Source: Pseudomonas frederiksbergensis
GTDB lineage: Bacteria; Pseudomonadota; Gammaproteobacteria; Pseudomonadales; Pseudomonadaceae
Length of the DNA: 64,000 bases
Reading direction: 5' to 3'
Assembly: GCF_001952935.1 (NCBI RefSeq)
Contig: NZ_CP018319.1
Span: 3,616,001 to 3,680,000, forward strand
In this document: positions 8,284 through 19,584 of the stretch, in pieces
Layout of the letters: each line of letters begins with the position of its first letter
Numbering within the stretch: position 1 is the stretch's first letter
Made by a program: the position numbers and the translations under genes
Notes under the pieces: model-generated
What the model was told of the DNA's origin: nothing
The model's input: only the letters and a program-made list of their open reading frames with translations
Database searches by the model: none

Positions 8284-9287
8284 CAGTTACGTCGCTTGAG
8301 CTGATCGGTGAGCTGGGTCGGCAGACCTTTGATGATCAGCGTGCCGGCTTCTTCGTCGTATTCGATCTTCGAGCCCAGCAGGTGCGCTTCGAAGCTGATG
8401 GACAAGCCTTCGGCGCGACCGGTGAAGCGGCGGAACTGGTTGAGGGTACGTTTATCGGCCGGGATCTCCGGCGACAAACCGTAGTCCTTGTTGCGGATGT
8501 GATCGTAAAAGGCTTTCGGGCGCTCTTCGTCGATCAGCTCCGAGAGTTCTTCCAGGCCCATGGGTTCACCCAGTTTTGCCTGGCTGCTGGCGTAATCCAC
8601 CAGGGTCTTGGTCTTCTCGCGGGCGGATTCTTCTGGCAGGTCTTCGCTTTCGACGAAGTCACTGAAAGCCTTGAGCAGGGTGCGGGTTTCGCCGGGGCCG
8701 TCGACGCCTTCCTGGCAGCCGATGAAGTCGCGGAAATACTCCGACACCTTTTTGCCGTTCTTGCCTTTGATGAACGAAATGTACTGCTTGGACTGCTTGT
8801 TGTTCTGCCACTCGGAGACGTTGATCCGCGCCGCCAGGTGCAGTTGGCCCAGGTCCAGGTGCCGGGACGGGGTCACGTCCAGCTGATCGGTCACTGCAAC
8901 GCCTTCACTGTGGTGTAGCAGGGCGATCGCCAGGTAGTCGGTCATGCCTTGCTGATAATGCGCAAACAGCACGTGGCCGCCCACTGAGAGGTTCGATTCC
9001 TCCATCAGCTTTTGCAGATGTTCCACCGCCACCCGGCTGAACGCTGTGAAGTCCTTGCCGCCATCGAGGTATTCCTTCAGCCAGCCGCTGAACGGATGCG
9101 CCCCGGACTCGGCATGGAAGAAACCCCAGGCCTTGCCTTGTTTGGCGTTGTAGCTCTCGTTGAGGTCGGCAAGCATGTACTCGATGGCGCTCGACTCGGC
9201 CAGTTCGGAATCGCGAGCGTGGAGAACTGCGGGCGTGCCGTCGGGTTTTTTGTCGATCAGGTGGACGATGCAATGGCGGATCGGCAT
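8283..9287 (-). CDS. yejK: Nucleoid-associated protein YejK (NdpA)
   Basis: A 334-residue member of the YejK/NdpA family of nucleoid-associated proteins found in gamma-proteobacteria. It begins with the family signature [14 protein letters not shown] and contains a block with [12 protein letters not shown]. Its length equals the family norm. The protein has no membrane segment and should act in the cytoplasm on the nucleoid. It is followed by an overlapping glutaredoxin gene and faces hupN, another nucleoid protein, across a 395-base divergent spacer. Pseudomonas genomes keep this neighbourhood. Confidence 0.92.
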   Translation of the reverse strand: MPIRHCIVHLIDKKPDGTPAVLHARDSELAESSAIEYMLADLNESYNAKQGKAWGFFHAESGAHPFSGWLKEYLDGGKDFTAFSRVAVEHLQKLMEESNLSVGGHVLFAHYQQGMTDYLAIALLHHSEGVAVTDQLDVTPSRHLDLGQLHLAARINVSEWQNNKQSKQYISFIKGKNGKKVSEYFRDFIGCQEGVDGPGETRTLLKAFSDFVESEDLPEESAREKTKTLVDYASSQAKLGEPMGLEELSELIDEERPKAFYDHIRNKDYGLSPEIPADKRTLNQFRRFTGRAEGLSISFEAHLLGSKIEYDEEAGTLIIKGLPTQLTDQLKRRN

Positions 9288-9682
9288 GGGCTTCTCGGCT
9301 GATGGAAGAGAGGAGGGCGTGCTCCCCCAAAAAGTGCCAAGTGTACCGCAACCACTGGTTTTGGCGCGGCACGAAGGGCAATTCGCAGGTGTCCGATGGC
9401 GCTTATGCAGTTTTTTGCCGATTTAGAGTAATAAAGCTGACCAAATGGGTAGCTAGAGGCGGATATTTCCCCGTCTCTGTGCTAGTTTTGCCCGGTCTTA
9501 CGCGAAGTCACTGCGTTAAGCGTGCATTCAGCATTTGTCAGGTCGAACCAAACCCTGATTTCGGTATCTATAACCCCGACTCGTCGCGGTTGTGGCCGAG
9601 GGTGCCAGATCCAGAAGATCGGGCTCGATGGCTGACACTGCACTCTGCAATCCATATGAATTTGATAGGGAAGGAACACTAC
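9288..9682. other. Divergent intergenic region between yejK and hupN
   Basis: About 395 bases with no coding sequence that I can support. It must hold the promoters of both genes and the hupN leader. An AAGGAA ribosome site sits at 9671-9676 before hupN. A TATAAC box near 9570 could be a -10 element for hupN, but no well-spaced -35 was found. No hairpin of terminator type and no repeat copy is present. Confidence 0.5.
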
Positions 9683-9964
9683 ATGGCTCTTACTAAAGAC
9701 CAACTGATCGCCGACATCGCTGAAGCTATCGACGCGCCAAAAACCACCGCGCGTAACGCTCTGGACCAACTGGGCCAAATCGTTGCCGATCAGCTGGAAA
9801 ACGGCGGCGAAATCACTCTGCCAGGTATCGGCAAACTGAAAGTGACTGAGCGTCCTGCCCGTACCGGCCGCAACCCTTCGACTGGCGCTGCCATCGAAAT
9901 CGCTGCCAAGAAAGTTATCAAGCTGGTTGTGGCCAAAGGCCTGACCGACGCTGTTAACAAGTAA
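9683..9964 (+). CDS. hupN: HU-family DNA-binding protein HupN
   Basis: A 93-residue histone-like protein that bends and wraps DNA as a dimer. The helical N-terminus (LTKDQLIADIAEAIDAPKTT) and the DNA-binding arm (ERPARTGRNPSTGAAIEI) with the intercalating Pro are all present. The sequence fits the third Pseudomonas HU paralogue, HupN, which sits next to yejK, better than HupA or HupB. ATG 9683 follows AAGGAACACTAC. A longer in-frame opening upstream lacks homology. A strong terminator follows, so it is a single-gene transcript. Confidence 0.93.
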   Translation: MALTKDQLIADIAEAIDAPKTTARNALDQLGQIVADQLENGGEITLPGIGKLKVTERPARTGRNPSTGAAIEIAAKKVIKLVVAKGLTDAVNK

Positions 9965-9980
9965 GACTTGTTATAAAAAA

Positions 9981-10016
9981 ACCGTGCTTCGGAGCAATCC
10001 GGGCACGTTTTTTTTG
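9981..10016 (+). terminator. Intrinsic terminator of hupN
   Basis: CGTGC/GCACG outer stem with an inner CGGA/TCCG stem and a GCAA loop, followed by TTTTTTTTT, 20 bases after the hupN stop. Confidence 0.82.
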
Positions 10017-10047
10017 TGCCATAAATTCTTCAAACACCGCCGATCCT

Positions 10048-10137
10048 TGTGGGAGCGGGCTTGCCCGCGATGGCGGCGAGTCAGTCGCCTTCTTTGACGC
10101 CTGGCACACTGCTTTCGCGGGCAAGCCCGCTCCCACA
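10048..10137. repeat. REP-type inverted repeat, class B (TGTGGGAGCGGGCTTGC)
   Basis: Arms TGTGGGAGCGGGCTTGCCCG and its inverse (ending CCCGCTCCCACA) enclose about 50 bases. This copy has CCCGCGA in place of the CTCGCGA of most other copies in the window. It lies between hupN and the convergent rlmF. Confidence 0.85.
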
Positions 10138-10177
10138 GGGATTTCAGCACTCAGTAATTTGGCTTGTCAGCAATTAC

Positions 10178-11200
10178 TCAGCTTTTACGCGCCCAACGTT
10201 CGCGCCAGACCTGCTGCTCGCTTTTAGTCTGGAACGTCCAGGCGACGAAGCGGCTTTGCTTCTGCCCTTGCGACATTTCCACGACCTGGCTTTCCAGCAC
10301 GCCAGCCTTTTTCAGCGCCGTCTGGATCGCAGGCAGGTTTGAGGCTTTCGAGACCAGGGTGCTGAACCAAAGCACTTTGTGTTGAAAATGCGCGCTCTCG
10401 GCGATCAGTTGCGTCACAAACCGTGCTTCCCCGCCTTCGCACCACAGTTCGGCCGATTGACCGCCAAAGTTCAGCACCGGCAGTTTGCGTTTTGGATCGG
10501 CGCGGCCCAGGGCGCGCCATTTACGCTCGCTGCCCTTGGTCGCTTCGTCCATCGATGCGTGGAACGGCGGGTTGCACATGGTCAGGTCAAAACGTTCGCC
10601 GGGTTCAAGCAGGCCCAGCAGAATGTGCTTGGGGTTGCTTTGCTGACGCAACTGGATGGCCTTGTTCAGCCCGTTGGACTGGACGATGGCTTTAGCGGCG
10701 GCCACGGCTGTCGGGTCGATTTCCGAGCCGAGGAAGTGCCAGCGATAGTCGCTGTAGCCGATCAACGGATAGACGCAGTTGGCGCCCATGCCGATATCGA
10801 GCACCTTGACCGGCGCACCGCGCGGGATCTCACCGTCGTTGACGCTGGCCAGCAGGTCGGCCAGGAAGTGCACGTAATCGGCACGGCCCGGAACCGGCGG
10901 GCAGAGATAGTCAGCCGGGATGTCCCAGTGGGCGACGCCGTAGAACGACTTGAGCAAAGCACGGTTGAACACCCGCACCGCGTCCGGGCTGGCAAAGTCG
11001 ATGCTTTCCTTGCCGTACGGGTTGATGATCACGAACTTCGCCAGTTCCGGCGTGGTTTTGATCAGCGCCGGGAAGTCGTAACGACCCTGATGGCGATTGC
11101 GCGGATGCAGGCTGGCCTTTTCACGCGGTTCCACGGTTTTGGCCGGGGTGGCGGAGTCAGGCTTCTTACGCGCAGGGCGGGGTGTGCGGGGGGCGTTCAT
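10178..11200 (-). CDS. rlmF: 23S rRNA (adenine(1618)-N(6))-methyltransferase RlmF
   Basis: SAM-dependent enzyme that methylates A1618 of 23S rRNA. The class I methyltransferase fold is visible: [16 protein letters not shown] (SAM loop) and [10 protein letters not shown], whose NPPF motif is that of N6-adenine methyltransferases. [16 protein letters not shown] is the conserved RlmF opening. A basic N-terminal tail (about residues 1-30, rich in Pro, Lys and Arg) precedes the domain and may bind RNA. The start was set at ATG 11200 (340 residues); longer in-frame openings run into a REP repeat and are not credible. Confidence 0.92.
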   Translation of the reverse strand: MNAPRTPRPARKKPDSATPAKTVEPREKASLHPRNRHQGRYDFPALIKTTPELAKFVIINPYGKESIDFASPDAVRVFNRALLKSFYGVAHWDIPADYLCPPVPGRADYVHFLADLLASVNDGEIPRGAPVKVLDIGMGANCVYPLIGYSDYRWHFLGSEIDPTAVAAAKAIVQSNGLNKAIQLRQQSNPKHILLGLLEPGERFDLTMCNPPFHASMDEATKGSERKWRALGRADPKRKLPVLNFGGQSAELWCEGGEARFVTQLIAESAHFQHKVLWFSTLVSKASNLPAIQTALKKAGVLESQVVEMSQGQKQSRFVAWTFQTKSEQQVWRERWARKS

Positions 11201-11270
11201 GGGTGTGGTCGATTCGGGTATGGCTGAAAGTGGCGGGTATTGTCCCACATCCCGGCCTTGTGAACGCAAT

Positions 11271-11366
11271 CCCTGTGGGAGCGGGCTTGCTCGCGAAGGC
11301 GGTTTCCCATTCAGCACTAATGTTGGCTGACACGCCGCCTTCGCGAGCAAGCCCGCTCCCACAGGG
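11271..11366. repeat. REP-type inverted repeat, class B
   Basis: CCCTGTGGGAGCGGGCTTGC and its inverse enclose about 55 bases; the arms extend through CTCGCGAAGGCGG. It lies between the rlmF start and the end of valS. Confidence 0.87.
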
Positions 11367-11400
11367 GATGTGCGGTGTTTGGGGATAAGGGGCGGGCATA

Positions 11401-11432
11401 AAAAAGGGAGGCCATTTCTGGCCTCCCTTTTT
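11401..11432 (-). terminator. Intrinsic terminator of the pepA-valS group
   Basis: GGGAGGCC/GGCCTCCC stem with a six-base loop, flanked by AAAAA and TTTTT, so it could act on both strands. It sits 15 bases after the valS stop on the minus strand. Confidence 0.85.
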
Positions 11433-11447
11433 CATTGCGATTTGCCG

Positions 11448-14294
11448 TTACAGGCTGGCAATCCGCGCATGCTGCTCGGCCAGCTTGCCCAAAGCCTGTT
11501 CGGCTTCAGCCAGTTTGGCGCGTTCCTTCTCGATGACTTCGGCCGGGGCCTTGTCGACGAAACCGGCGTTGGACAGCTTGCCGCCCACGCGCTGAACTTC
11601 GCCCTGCAGACGCAGGATCTCCTTGTCCAGTCGTGCCAGTTCGGCGTCTTTGTCGATCAGGCCGGCCATCGGTACCAGCACTTCCATCTCGCCGACCAGT
11701 GCGGTGGCGGACAGCGGTGCTTCTTCGCCAGCAGCCAATACGGTGATCGATTCGAGGCGAGCCAGCTTCTTCAGCAAGGCTTCGTTTTCGGTGAGACGAC
11801 GCTGATCTTCGGCGCTGACGTTTTTCAGGAACAGGTTCAACGGCTTGCCTGGACCGATGTTCATTTCGCCGCGGATGTTACGCGTGCCGAGCATCAGCTC
11901 CTTGAGCCATTCGATGTCGTTTTCGGCGCCCTGATCGATGCGTGCTTCATTGGCCACAGGCCATGGTTGCAGCATGATCGTCTTGCCTTCGATACCGGCC
12001 AGCGGCGCGATGCGCTGCCAGATTTCTTCGGTGATGAACGGCATGAACGGATGTGCCAGGCGCAGCGCGACTTCCAATACCCGAACCAGCGTGCGACGGG
12101 TGCCACGCTGACGTTCGACCGGCGCGTTTTCGTCCCACAGCACAGGCTTGGAGAGTTCCAGGTACCAGTCGCAATACTGGTTCCAGATGAACTCGTACAA
12201 GGCTTGTGCGGCCAGGTCGAAGCGGAACTGATCGAGTTGGCGGGTCACTTCGGCTTCGGTGCGTTGCAACTGCGAAATGATCCAGCGATCCGCCAGCGAC
12301 AGCTCATAAGCTTCGCCGTTCTGCCCGCAGTCTTCGCCCTTGTCCAGCACGTAGCGCGCGGCGTTCCAGATCTTGTTGCAGAAGTTGCGATAGCCTTCGA
12401 CGCGGCCCATGTCGAACTTGATGTCGCGACCGGTGGACGCCAGCGAACAGAAGGTGAAGCGCAGGGCATCGGTGCCGTAGCTGGCGATGCCGTCGGCGAA
12501 CTCGTCGCGGGTCTGCTTCTCGATCTTCTTCGCCAGTTTCGGCTGCATCATGCCGGAGGTGCGTTTCTGCACCAGGTCTTCGAGCTCGATGCCGTCGATG
12601 ATGTCCAGCGGGTCCAGGACGTTGCCCTTGGACTTGGACATCTTCTGTCCCTGGCCATCACGCACCAGACCGTGCACATAAACGGTCTTGAACGGAACCT
12701 GCGGCGTGCCGTCTTCGTTCTTCACCAAGTGCATGGTGAGCATGATCATCCGGGCAACCCAGAAGAAAATGATGTCAAAACCGGTGACCAGCACGTCGGT
12801 GGAGTGGAATTTCTTCAGGAATTCGGTCTGCTCAGGCCAGCCGAGCGTGGAGAACGTCCACAGGCCCGAACTGAACCAGGTGTCGAGTACGTCGTTGTCC
12901 TGTTGCAGTGCAACGTCCGGGCCGAGGTTGTGCTTGGCACGCACTTCGGCTTCGTCGCGACCGACATAGACCTTGCCCGACTCGTCGTACCAGGCCGGAA
13001 TCCGGTGGCCCCACCACAGCTGACGGCTGATGCACCAGTCCTGGATGTCGCGCATCCACGAGAAGTACATGTTTTCGTATTGTTTCGGCACGAACTGAAT
13101 GCGGCCGTCTTCAACCGCAGCGATGGCCGGCTCGGCCAATGGCTTGGTCGACACGTACCACTGGTCGGTCAGCCACGGCTCGATGATGGTGCCGGAGCGG
13201 TCGCCTTTCGGTACTTTCAACGCGTGATCGTTGACACTGACCAAGAGGCCGGCGGCATCAAACGCTGCAACGATCTGCTTGCGCGCTTCGAAGCGATCCA
13301 GGCCGGCGTATTCGGCCGGGATCTTGCCGTCGATGCTTTCGTTCAGGGTGCCGTCGAGGTTGAACACCTGACAGGCCGGCAATACAGCGGCGTTCTTGTC
13401 GAAGATGTTCAGCAGCGGCAGGTTGTGGCGCTTGCCGACTTCATAGTCGTTGAAATCATGGGCCGGGGTGATTTTCACGCAGCCGGTGCCGAATTCAGGG
13501 TCGCAGTAATCGTCGGCGATGATCGGGATGCGACGGCCGACCAGCGGCAGCTCGACAAATTTGCCGATCAAGGCTTTGTAGCGTTCGTCGTTCGGGTTAA
13601 CCGCGACGGCTGCGTCGCCGAGCATGGTTTCCGGGCGAGTGGTCGCGACGATCAGGTAATCGTTGCCTTCAGCGGTCTTCACGCCGTCGGCCAGCGGGTA
13701 TTTCAGGTTCCACAGGAAACCTTTCTCGTCGTGGTTTTCCACTTCGAGGTCGGAAATCGCCGTGTGCAACTTGGTGTCCCAGTTGACCAGGCGCTTGCCG
13801 CGGTAGATCAGGCCGTCTTCGTGCAGGCGCACAAAGGCTTCTTTCACGGCTTCCGAGAGGCCGTCGTCCATGGTGAAGCGCTCGCGACCCCAGTCCACGG
13901 AAGAGCCGAGACGGCGGATCTGACGGCTGATGTTGCCGCCGGACTGATCCTTCCACTCCCAGACTTTCTCAAGGAATTTCTCACGGCCCAGATCATGACG
14001 ACTCTGGCCCTGGGCTTCGAGTTGGCGCTCCACCAGCATTTGCGTGGCGATACCGGCATGGTCGGTACCCGGCTGCCACAGGGTGTTTCGACCCTGCATG
14101 CGACGGAAACGGATCAGGGCGTCCATGATTGCGTTGTTGAAGCCGTGACCCATGTGCAGGCTGCCGGTGACGTTCGGCGGCGGGATCATGATGGTGTAGG
14201 ACTCGCCCGCGCCTTGCGGGGCGAAGTAATTCTCTGACTCCCAGGTGTTGTACCAGGAAGTTTCAATGGCGTGCGGCTGGTAGGTCTTATCCAT
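11448..14294 (-). CDS. valS: Valine--tRNA ligase
   Basis: Class I aminoacyl-tRNA synthetase of 948 residues, the usual size. The HIGH-type motif is in [14 protein letters not shown] (about residue 40), the editing domain is in the middle (residues about 200-340, [15 protein letters not shown]) and the KMSKS loop reads [14 protein letters not shown]. The C-terminal 65 residues form the expected coiled-coil arm ([18 protein letters not shown]). It charges tRNA-Val in the cytoplasm. It is the last gene of the minus-strand series pepA-holC-hypothetical-valS, but a REP element separates it from the gene before, so it may have its own promoter. Confidence 0.97.
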   Translation of the reverse strand: MDKTYQPHAIETSWYNTWESENYFAPQGAGESYTIMIPPPNVTGSLHMGHGFNNAIMDALIRFRRMQGRNTLWQPGTDHAGIATQMLVERQLEAQGQSRHDLGREKFLEKVWEWKDQSGGNISRQIRRLGSSVDWGRERFTMDDGLSEAVKEAFVRLHEDGLIYRGKRLVNWDTKLHTAISDLEVENHDEKGFLWNLKYPLADGVKTAEGNDYLIVATTRPETMLGDAAVAVNPNDERYKALIGKFVELPLVGRRIPIIADDYCDPEFGTGCVKITPAHDFNDYEVGKRHNLPLLNIFDKNAAVLPACQVFNLDGTLNESIDGKIPAEYAGLDRFEARKQIVAAFDAAGLLVSVNDHALKVPKGDRSGTIIEPWLTDQWYVSTKPLAEPAIAAVEDGRIQFVPKQYENMYFSWMRDIQDWCISRQLWWGHRIPAWYDESGKVYVGRDEAEVRAKHNLGPDVALQQDNDVLDTWFSSGLWTFSTLGWPEQTEFLKKFHSTDVLVTGFDIIFFWVARMIMLTMHLVKNEDGTPQVPFKTVYVHGLVRDGQGQKMSKSKGNVLDPLDIIDGIELEDLVQKRTSGMMQPKLAKKIEKQTRDEFADGIASYGTDALRFTFCSLASTGRDIKFDMGRVEGYRNFCNKIWNAARYVLDKGEDCGQNGEAYELSLADRWIISQLQRTEAEVTRQLDQFRFDLAAQALYEFIWNQYCDWYLELSKPVLWDENAPVERQRGTRRTLVRVLEVALRLAHPFMPFITEEIWQRIAPLAGIEGKTIMLQPWPVANEARIDQGAENDIEWLKELMLGTRNIRGEMNIGPGKPLNLFLKNVSAEDQRRLTENEALLKKLARLESITVLAAGEEAPLSATALVGEMEVLVPMAGLIDKDAELARLDKEILRLQGEVQRVGGKLSNAGFVDKAPAEVIEKERAKLAEAEQALGKLAEQHARIASL

Positions 14295-14406
14295 GCGCGG
14301 CGGGACCCTATTGGCATTTATTCAGGAAAAGCCGGCAAGTATAGCGGGGCATGGGGCGGAGGGCGAGCCGGGGTAGACCGGGCGCAGATCAAACTGTGGA
14401 ATGAAC

Positions 14407-14531
14407 CTGTGGCGAGGGAGCTTGCTCCCGCTGGGGCGCGAAGCGGCCCCGACATCAGCAAGTTAGGTATGCCAGGTACACGGCTTTGCGGCTGCTGCGC
14501 AACCGAGCGGGAGCAAGCCCCCTCGCCACAG
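14407..14531. repeat. REP-type inverted repeat, class A
   Basis: CTGTGGCGAGGGAGCTTGCTCCCGCTGGGGCG at one end and an inverse ending GGGAGCAAGCCCCCTCGCCACAG at the other. The left arm differs from the right at the A in GGGAG. It fills most of the 256-base gap between valS and the upstream hypothetical gene. Confidence 0.82.
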
Positions 14532-14550
14532 AAACCCGCCGGGCTTGGGG

Positions 14551-14946
14551 TTATTCGTATTGGCTCAACAACCGTTCCATCCGCGCGCTGAGGCGGCGTT
14601 TGATTTCGGTTTCGATGTGCGGGGCGAAGTCGTCGATCACGTCTTGCATGATCAATTGCGCGGCGGCGCGCAGTTCGTCTTCCAGGTGCAGCAGCTCGTC
14701 GGCGCTCTTGCTGGCGGCGGGTGCCGGTTGGGCGGCAGGGGCTGCTGGGGTGGGTGGCGCCGGTTCGAGTATGGGCGGGTTGGCGCCAACGGTATCGAAC
14801 AGCATCGGAATCTGCTCCTGGTCACCTTCCTCGACCGTTTCGGTGAGCAAGGGCGGTTGCAGGTTGTCGTCGCCGAGCAATTGACGGATCGACTCAAGGT
14901 CGTCCAGCAGGTGCGCGGACTTTTGCAGCGGTTTTGGAGTGTCCAT
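14551..14946 (-). CDS. Conserved hypothetical protein between holC and valS
   Basis: A 131-residue protein of unknown function. The middle (about residues 55-80) is a Pro/Ala-rich linker (LEPAPPTPAAPAAQPAPAAS), while the C-terminal part is a predicted amphipathic helix region (LHLEDELRAAAQLIMQDVI, then EIKRRLSARMERLLSQY). The N-terminal part (LQKSAHLLDDLESIRQLLGD) also looks helical. It has no membrane segment and no catalytic motif. It starts eight bases after holC, so the two are probably co-transcribed. That hints at a link with the replisome, but this is only context. Confidence 0.75.
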   Translation of the reverse strand: MDTPKPLQKSAHLLDDLESIRQLLGDDNLQPPLLTETVEEGDQEQIPMLFDTVGANPPILEPAPPTPAAPAAQPAPAASKSADELLHLEDELRAAAQLIMQDVIDDFAPHIETEIKRRLSARMERLLSQYE

Positions 14947-14954
14947 CGGAATGC

Positions 14955-15383
14955 TCAGAGTCGCTGTAAACGGTGATCTTGCAAAGGATAGCCCTGTTCG
15001 CGGTAGAAACGGAAACTCTCCCGCGCAGCCGTACGAATCGTCGGATCTTCCACCACCACTTCCGCCACTCGGGCGAACTTGTTGGCGAATGCCGGGACTT
15101 TCAGGGCGAGATTGACCAACAGGTCCTGATGCGGACCGCAGTCATCGCCAAAGCCCAGGACAATCAAGCTGTCCGGCTCATTTTCAGCGGGGCCGTGAGG
15201 CACGAAGCTTTCGCCCTTGAAGGCCCACAAACGCGCATCGAGATCGTCACGCTGGGCAGCATCGCTGCAATGCAGGTAGATGCGGTGGCCCATGCGCCAG
15301 GCTTTTTCGGTGAGTTTGCAGGCAAAATCCAGCCGTGCCGAAGGATCGGCGCTGGGCAGGATATAGAAGTCGACTTTGGTCAT
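14955..15383 (-). CDS. holC: DNA polymerase III subunit chi
   Basis: A 142-residue clamp-loader accessory subunit that joins the psi subunit and binds SSB. The chi pattern is clear: VDFYILPSADPSARLDFACKL with a downstream helix for lid packing, then GHRIYLHCSDAAQRDDLDARLW (the 'W' and 'L' pocket near SSB-binding residues) and FVPHG. The length is right for the family. It follows pepA by 60 bases, an arrangement kept from E. coli (pepA-holC-valS). Confidence 0.93.
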   Translation of the reverse strand: MTKVDFYILPSADPSARLDFACKLTEKAWRMGHRIYLHCSDAAQRDDLDARLWAFKGESFVPHGPAENEPDSLIVLGFGDDCGPHQDLLVNLALKVPAFANKFARVAEVVVEDPTIRTAARESFRFYREQGYPLQDHRLQRL

Positions 15384-15443
15384 TGCGGTTCCTGAGCTTC
15401 AAGTGGCATCACCCGAGAGTGACGCCACCGCAAGTCATCGGTT

Positions 15444-17240
<1,797 letters not shown>

Positions 17241-18359
17241 TTGATCGTCTTCCGTTACCTATCCCGCGAAGTCCTGTTGACCTTGAGCGCCGTCAGCGCT
17301 GTGCTGCTGGTCATCATCATGAGCGGTCGCTTCATCAAGTACCTCGCCCAGGCGGCCTCAGGCCTCCTGGATCCGGGCTCGCTATTCCTGATCATGGGCT
17401 TTCGCCTGCCGGGTTTCCTGCAGTTGATTTTGCCTTTGGGCCTGTTTCTCGGAATCCTGCTGGCCTACGGTCGCCTGTACCTTGAAAGCGAAATGACGGT
17501 GCTGTCTGCCACCGGCATGAGCCAGCAGCGTCTGTTTGCCATGACCCTTTTCCCAGCCACCCTGGTCGCACTGGTGGTGGCATGGCTGAGCCTGAGCCTG
17601 GCGCCCCAAGGTGCCAATCAATTCCAGTTGCTGCTGAACAAGCAGGATGCCCTGACCGAGTTCGACACCCTCGAGCCCGGTCGCTTCCAGGCGCTGCGTG
17701 ACGGGACGCGGGTGACCTACACCGAATCGCTGTCGGATGACCGCATCAACCTCGGTGGTGTATTCATTTCGCAGAAAAACGTCAATTCCGATAAGAAGGA
17801 CCGCGGGATTTCCGTGCTGGTGGCCGAGAAGGGCCGTCAGGAAATTCGCCCCGACGGTAACCGTTACCTGATTCTCGACAACGGCTATCGCTATGACGGC
17901 AATCCGGGTCAGGCCGACTACCGGGCGATCAAGTACGAGGAGTACGGCGTACTGCTGCCCAAGCCGGACGTCAGCGACGAAGTGACCGACCGTGATGCAA
18001 TGACCACCGGTTCCCTGATCGGCAGCGATGACATTCGCTCCCGCACCGAACTTCAGTGGCGTCTATCCCTGCCATTGCTGGTCTTCATCGTGACCCTCAT
18101 GGCGGTACCGCTGTCGCGGGTCAATCCGCGCCAGGGCCGTTTCCTCAAGCTGTTGCCGGCGATTCTTCTATATATGGCTTACCTGTCCATCCTGATTGCC
18201 GCTCGCGGCGCCCTTGAAAAGGGCAAGATCCCGCCAGCTCTGGGGTTGTGGTGGGTGCATGCAATCTTCCTGGCCATCGGCCTGGGCTTGCTCTATTGGG
18301 AACCCCTGCAGTTGAAGCGGGCGAGTCGCCGCAGCGCGCTGGAGGTGGCTCGTGGATAA
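17241..18359 (+). CDS. lptF: LPS export permease LptF
   Basis: Inner-membrane half of the LptB2FG transporter that extracts LPS and pushes it along the LptC-A-D bridge. It has 372 residues: three N-terminal transmembrane helices, a periplasmic beta-jellyroll (about 130-260, containing GRYRYDG-like turns), and three C-terminal helices. I chose TTG 17241 because GGAG sits nine bases upstream and the protein then begins IVFRYLSREVLLTLSAVS as in other pseudomonads. GTG 17232 is in frame but overlaps that ribosome site. lptG overlaps the 3' end by eight bases. Confidence 0.92.
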   Translation: MIVFRYLSREVLLTLSAVSAVLLVIIMSGRFIKYLAQAASGLLDPGSLFLIMGFRLPGFLQLILPLGLFLGILLAYGRLYLESEMTVLSATGMSQQRLFAMTLFPATLVALVVAWLSLSLAPQGANQFQLLLNKQDALTEFDTLEPGRFQALRDGTRVTYTESLSDDRINLGGVFISQKNVNSDKKDRGISVLVAEKGRQEIRPDGNRYLILDNGYRYDGNPGQADYRAIKYEEYGVLLPKPDVSDEVTDRDAMTTGSLIGSDDIRSRTELQWRLSLPLLVFIVTLMAVPLSRVNPRQGRFLKLLPAILLYMAYLSILIAARGALEKGKIPPALGLWWVHAIFLAIGLGLLYWEPLQLKRASRRSALEVARG

Positions 18360-19413
18360 GCTCGATCGCTACATTGGCAGCAGCGTGTTCGTGGCCATTC
18401 TGGCGGTGCTGGGGATCATTCTCGGTCTGGCGACGCTGTTCGCGTTTATCGATGAGATGGGGGATGTCAGCGATACCTACACCTTGGTCGACGTGTTGAG
18501 TTATGTCCTGCTGACCGCGCCGCGTCGTCTTTACGACATGTTGCCGATGGCTGCACTGATCGGTTGCCTGATCGGCCTCGGCAGTCTGGCCAGTCACAGC
18601 GAGCTGACCATCATGCGCGCTGCGGGCGTGTCGATCGGGCGCATTGTCTGGGCGGTCATGAAGCCCATGCTGGTCTTGATGGTGGTGGGTGTGCTGATCG
18701 GCGAATACGTAGCGCCGGCCACCGAAGTCACCGCTCAGGCCAATCGCTCCCTGGCTCAGGGCGGCGGCGATGCGCAGAGCGCCAAGCACGGTTTGTGGCA
18801 CCGCCAGGGGGATGAGTTCATTCACGTCAACTCTGTGCAACCCAACGGCCTGCTGTACGGCGTCACCCGTTATCGTTTCGACGATGAGCGGCATATGCTC
18901 TCTTCCAGCTTCGCCAAGCGGGCGGAGTTCGATCAGGATCACTGGCAGTTGAGCGACGTCACCACCACGCTGTTCCATGAAAAGAGCACTGAAGTGGTCA
19001 CTACCCCGGTCGAGCGCTGGAATGTCGCCTTGAGTCCGCAGTTGCTGAGCACCGTGGTCATGTCGCCTGACACGCTGTCGATCAGTGGTCTGTGGGGGTA
19101 CATCCACTACCTGGCGGACCAGGGCTTGAGCAATGGTCGTTACTGGCTGGCATTTTGGGTCAAGGTGTTGCAACCGCTGGTCACCGCCGCGCTGGTGCTG
19201 ATGGCGATTTCCTTCATCTTCGGTCCGTTGCGCTCGGTGACCCTCGGTCAGCGGGTGTTCACTGGCGTGCTGGTGGGCTTCACCTTCCGCATCGTTCAGG
19301 ATTTGCTCGGCCCTTCGAGCCTGGTCTTCGGTTTCTCGCCATTGTTTGCGGTGCTTGTTCCGGCAGGTGTTTGTGCCTTGGCCGGGCTCTGGTTGTTGCG
19401 CCGGGCCGGTTGA
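18352..19413 (+). CDS. lptG: LPS export permease LptG
   Basis: Partner permease of LptF, 353 residues with the same plan of three helices, periplasmic domain, three helices. DKLDRYIGSSVFVAILAVL opens the protein, MLPMAALIGCLIGLGSLAS is a family hallmark, and SELTIMRAAGVSIGRI contains the coupling helix that meets the LptB ATPase. It starts at GTG 18352 inside the end of lptF, a coupling arrangement kept across gamma-proteobacteria. A good terminator follows within 35 bases. Confidence 0.94.
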   Translation: MDKLDRYIGSSVFVAILAVLGIILGLATLFAFIDEMGDVSDTYTLVDVLSYVLLTAPRRLYDMLPMAALIGCLIGLGSLASHSELTIMRAAGVSIGRIVWAVMKPMLVLMVVGVLIGEYVAPATEVTAQANRSLAQGGGDAQSAKHGLWHRQGDEFIHVNSVQPNGLLYGVTRYRFDDERHMLSSSFAKRAEFDQDHWQLSDVTTTLFHEKSTEVVTTPVERWNVALSPQLLSTVVMSPDTLSISGLWGYIHYLADQGLSNGRYWLAFWVKVLQPLVTAALVLMAISFIFGPLRSVTLGQRVFTGVLVGFTFRIVQDLLGPSSLVFGFSPLFAVLVPAGVCALAGLWLLRRAG

Positions 19414-19446
19414 TCAAGGGTTTCCCTTGCCCTTGATGGTCACTCG

Positions 19447-19478
19447 AAACGCCCCTGTCGCAAGACCGGGGCGTTTTT
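19447..19478 (+). terminator. Intrinsic terminator of lptFG
   Basis: AAACGCCCC/GGGGCGTTT stem with a 12-base loop, then TT. It separates lptG from lepA. GGTACAATTC at 19525-19534, just downstream, may be the lepA -10 region. Confidence 0.82.
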
Positions 19479-19584
19479 GTATCCGCCGTCTGACCTGCGA
19501 ACGTGACGCTTGCGCCGTGGATCAGGTACAATTCCCGGCTATTTTTCGGCGGGCTATGCCTGCAGCCTTTTTGAGTGTTGATCC

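Noticed and set aside
11370..14237. Very long open frame opposite valS on the plus strand
   Set aside because: It is an antisense shadow caused by GC-rich codons; the minus-strand frame has the full ValS motifs.
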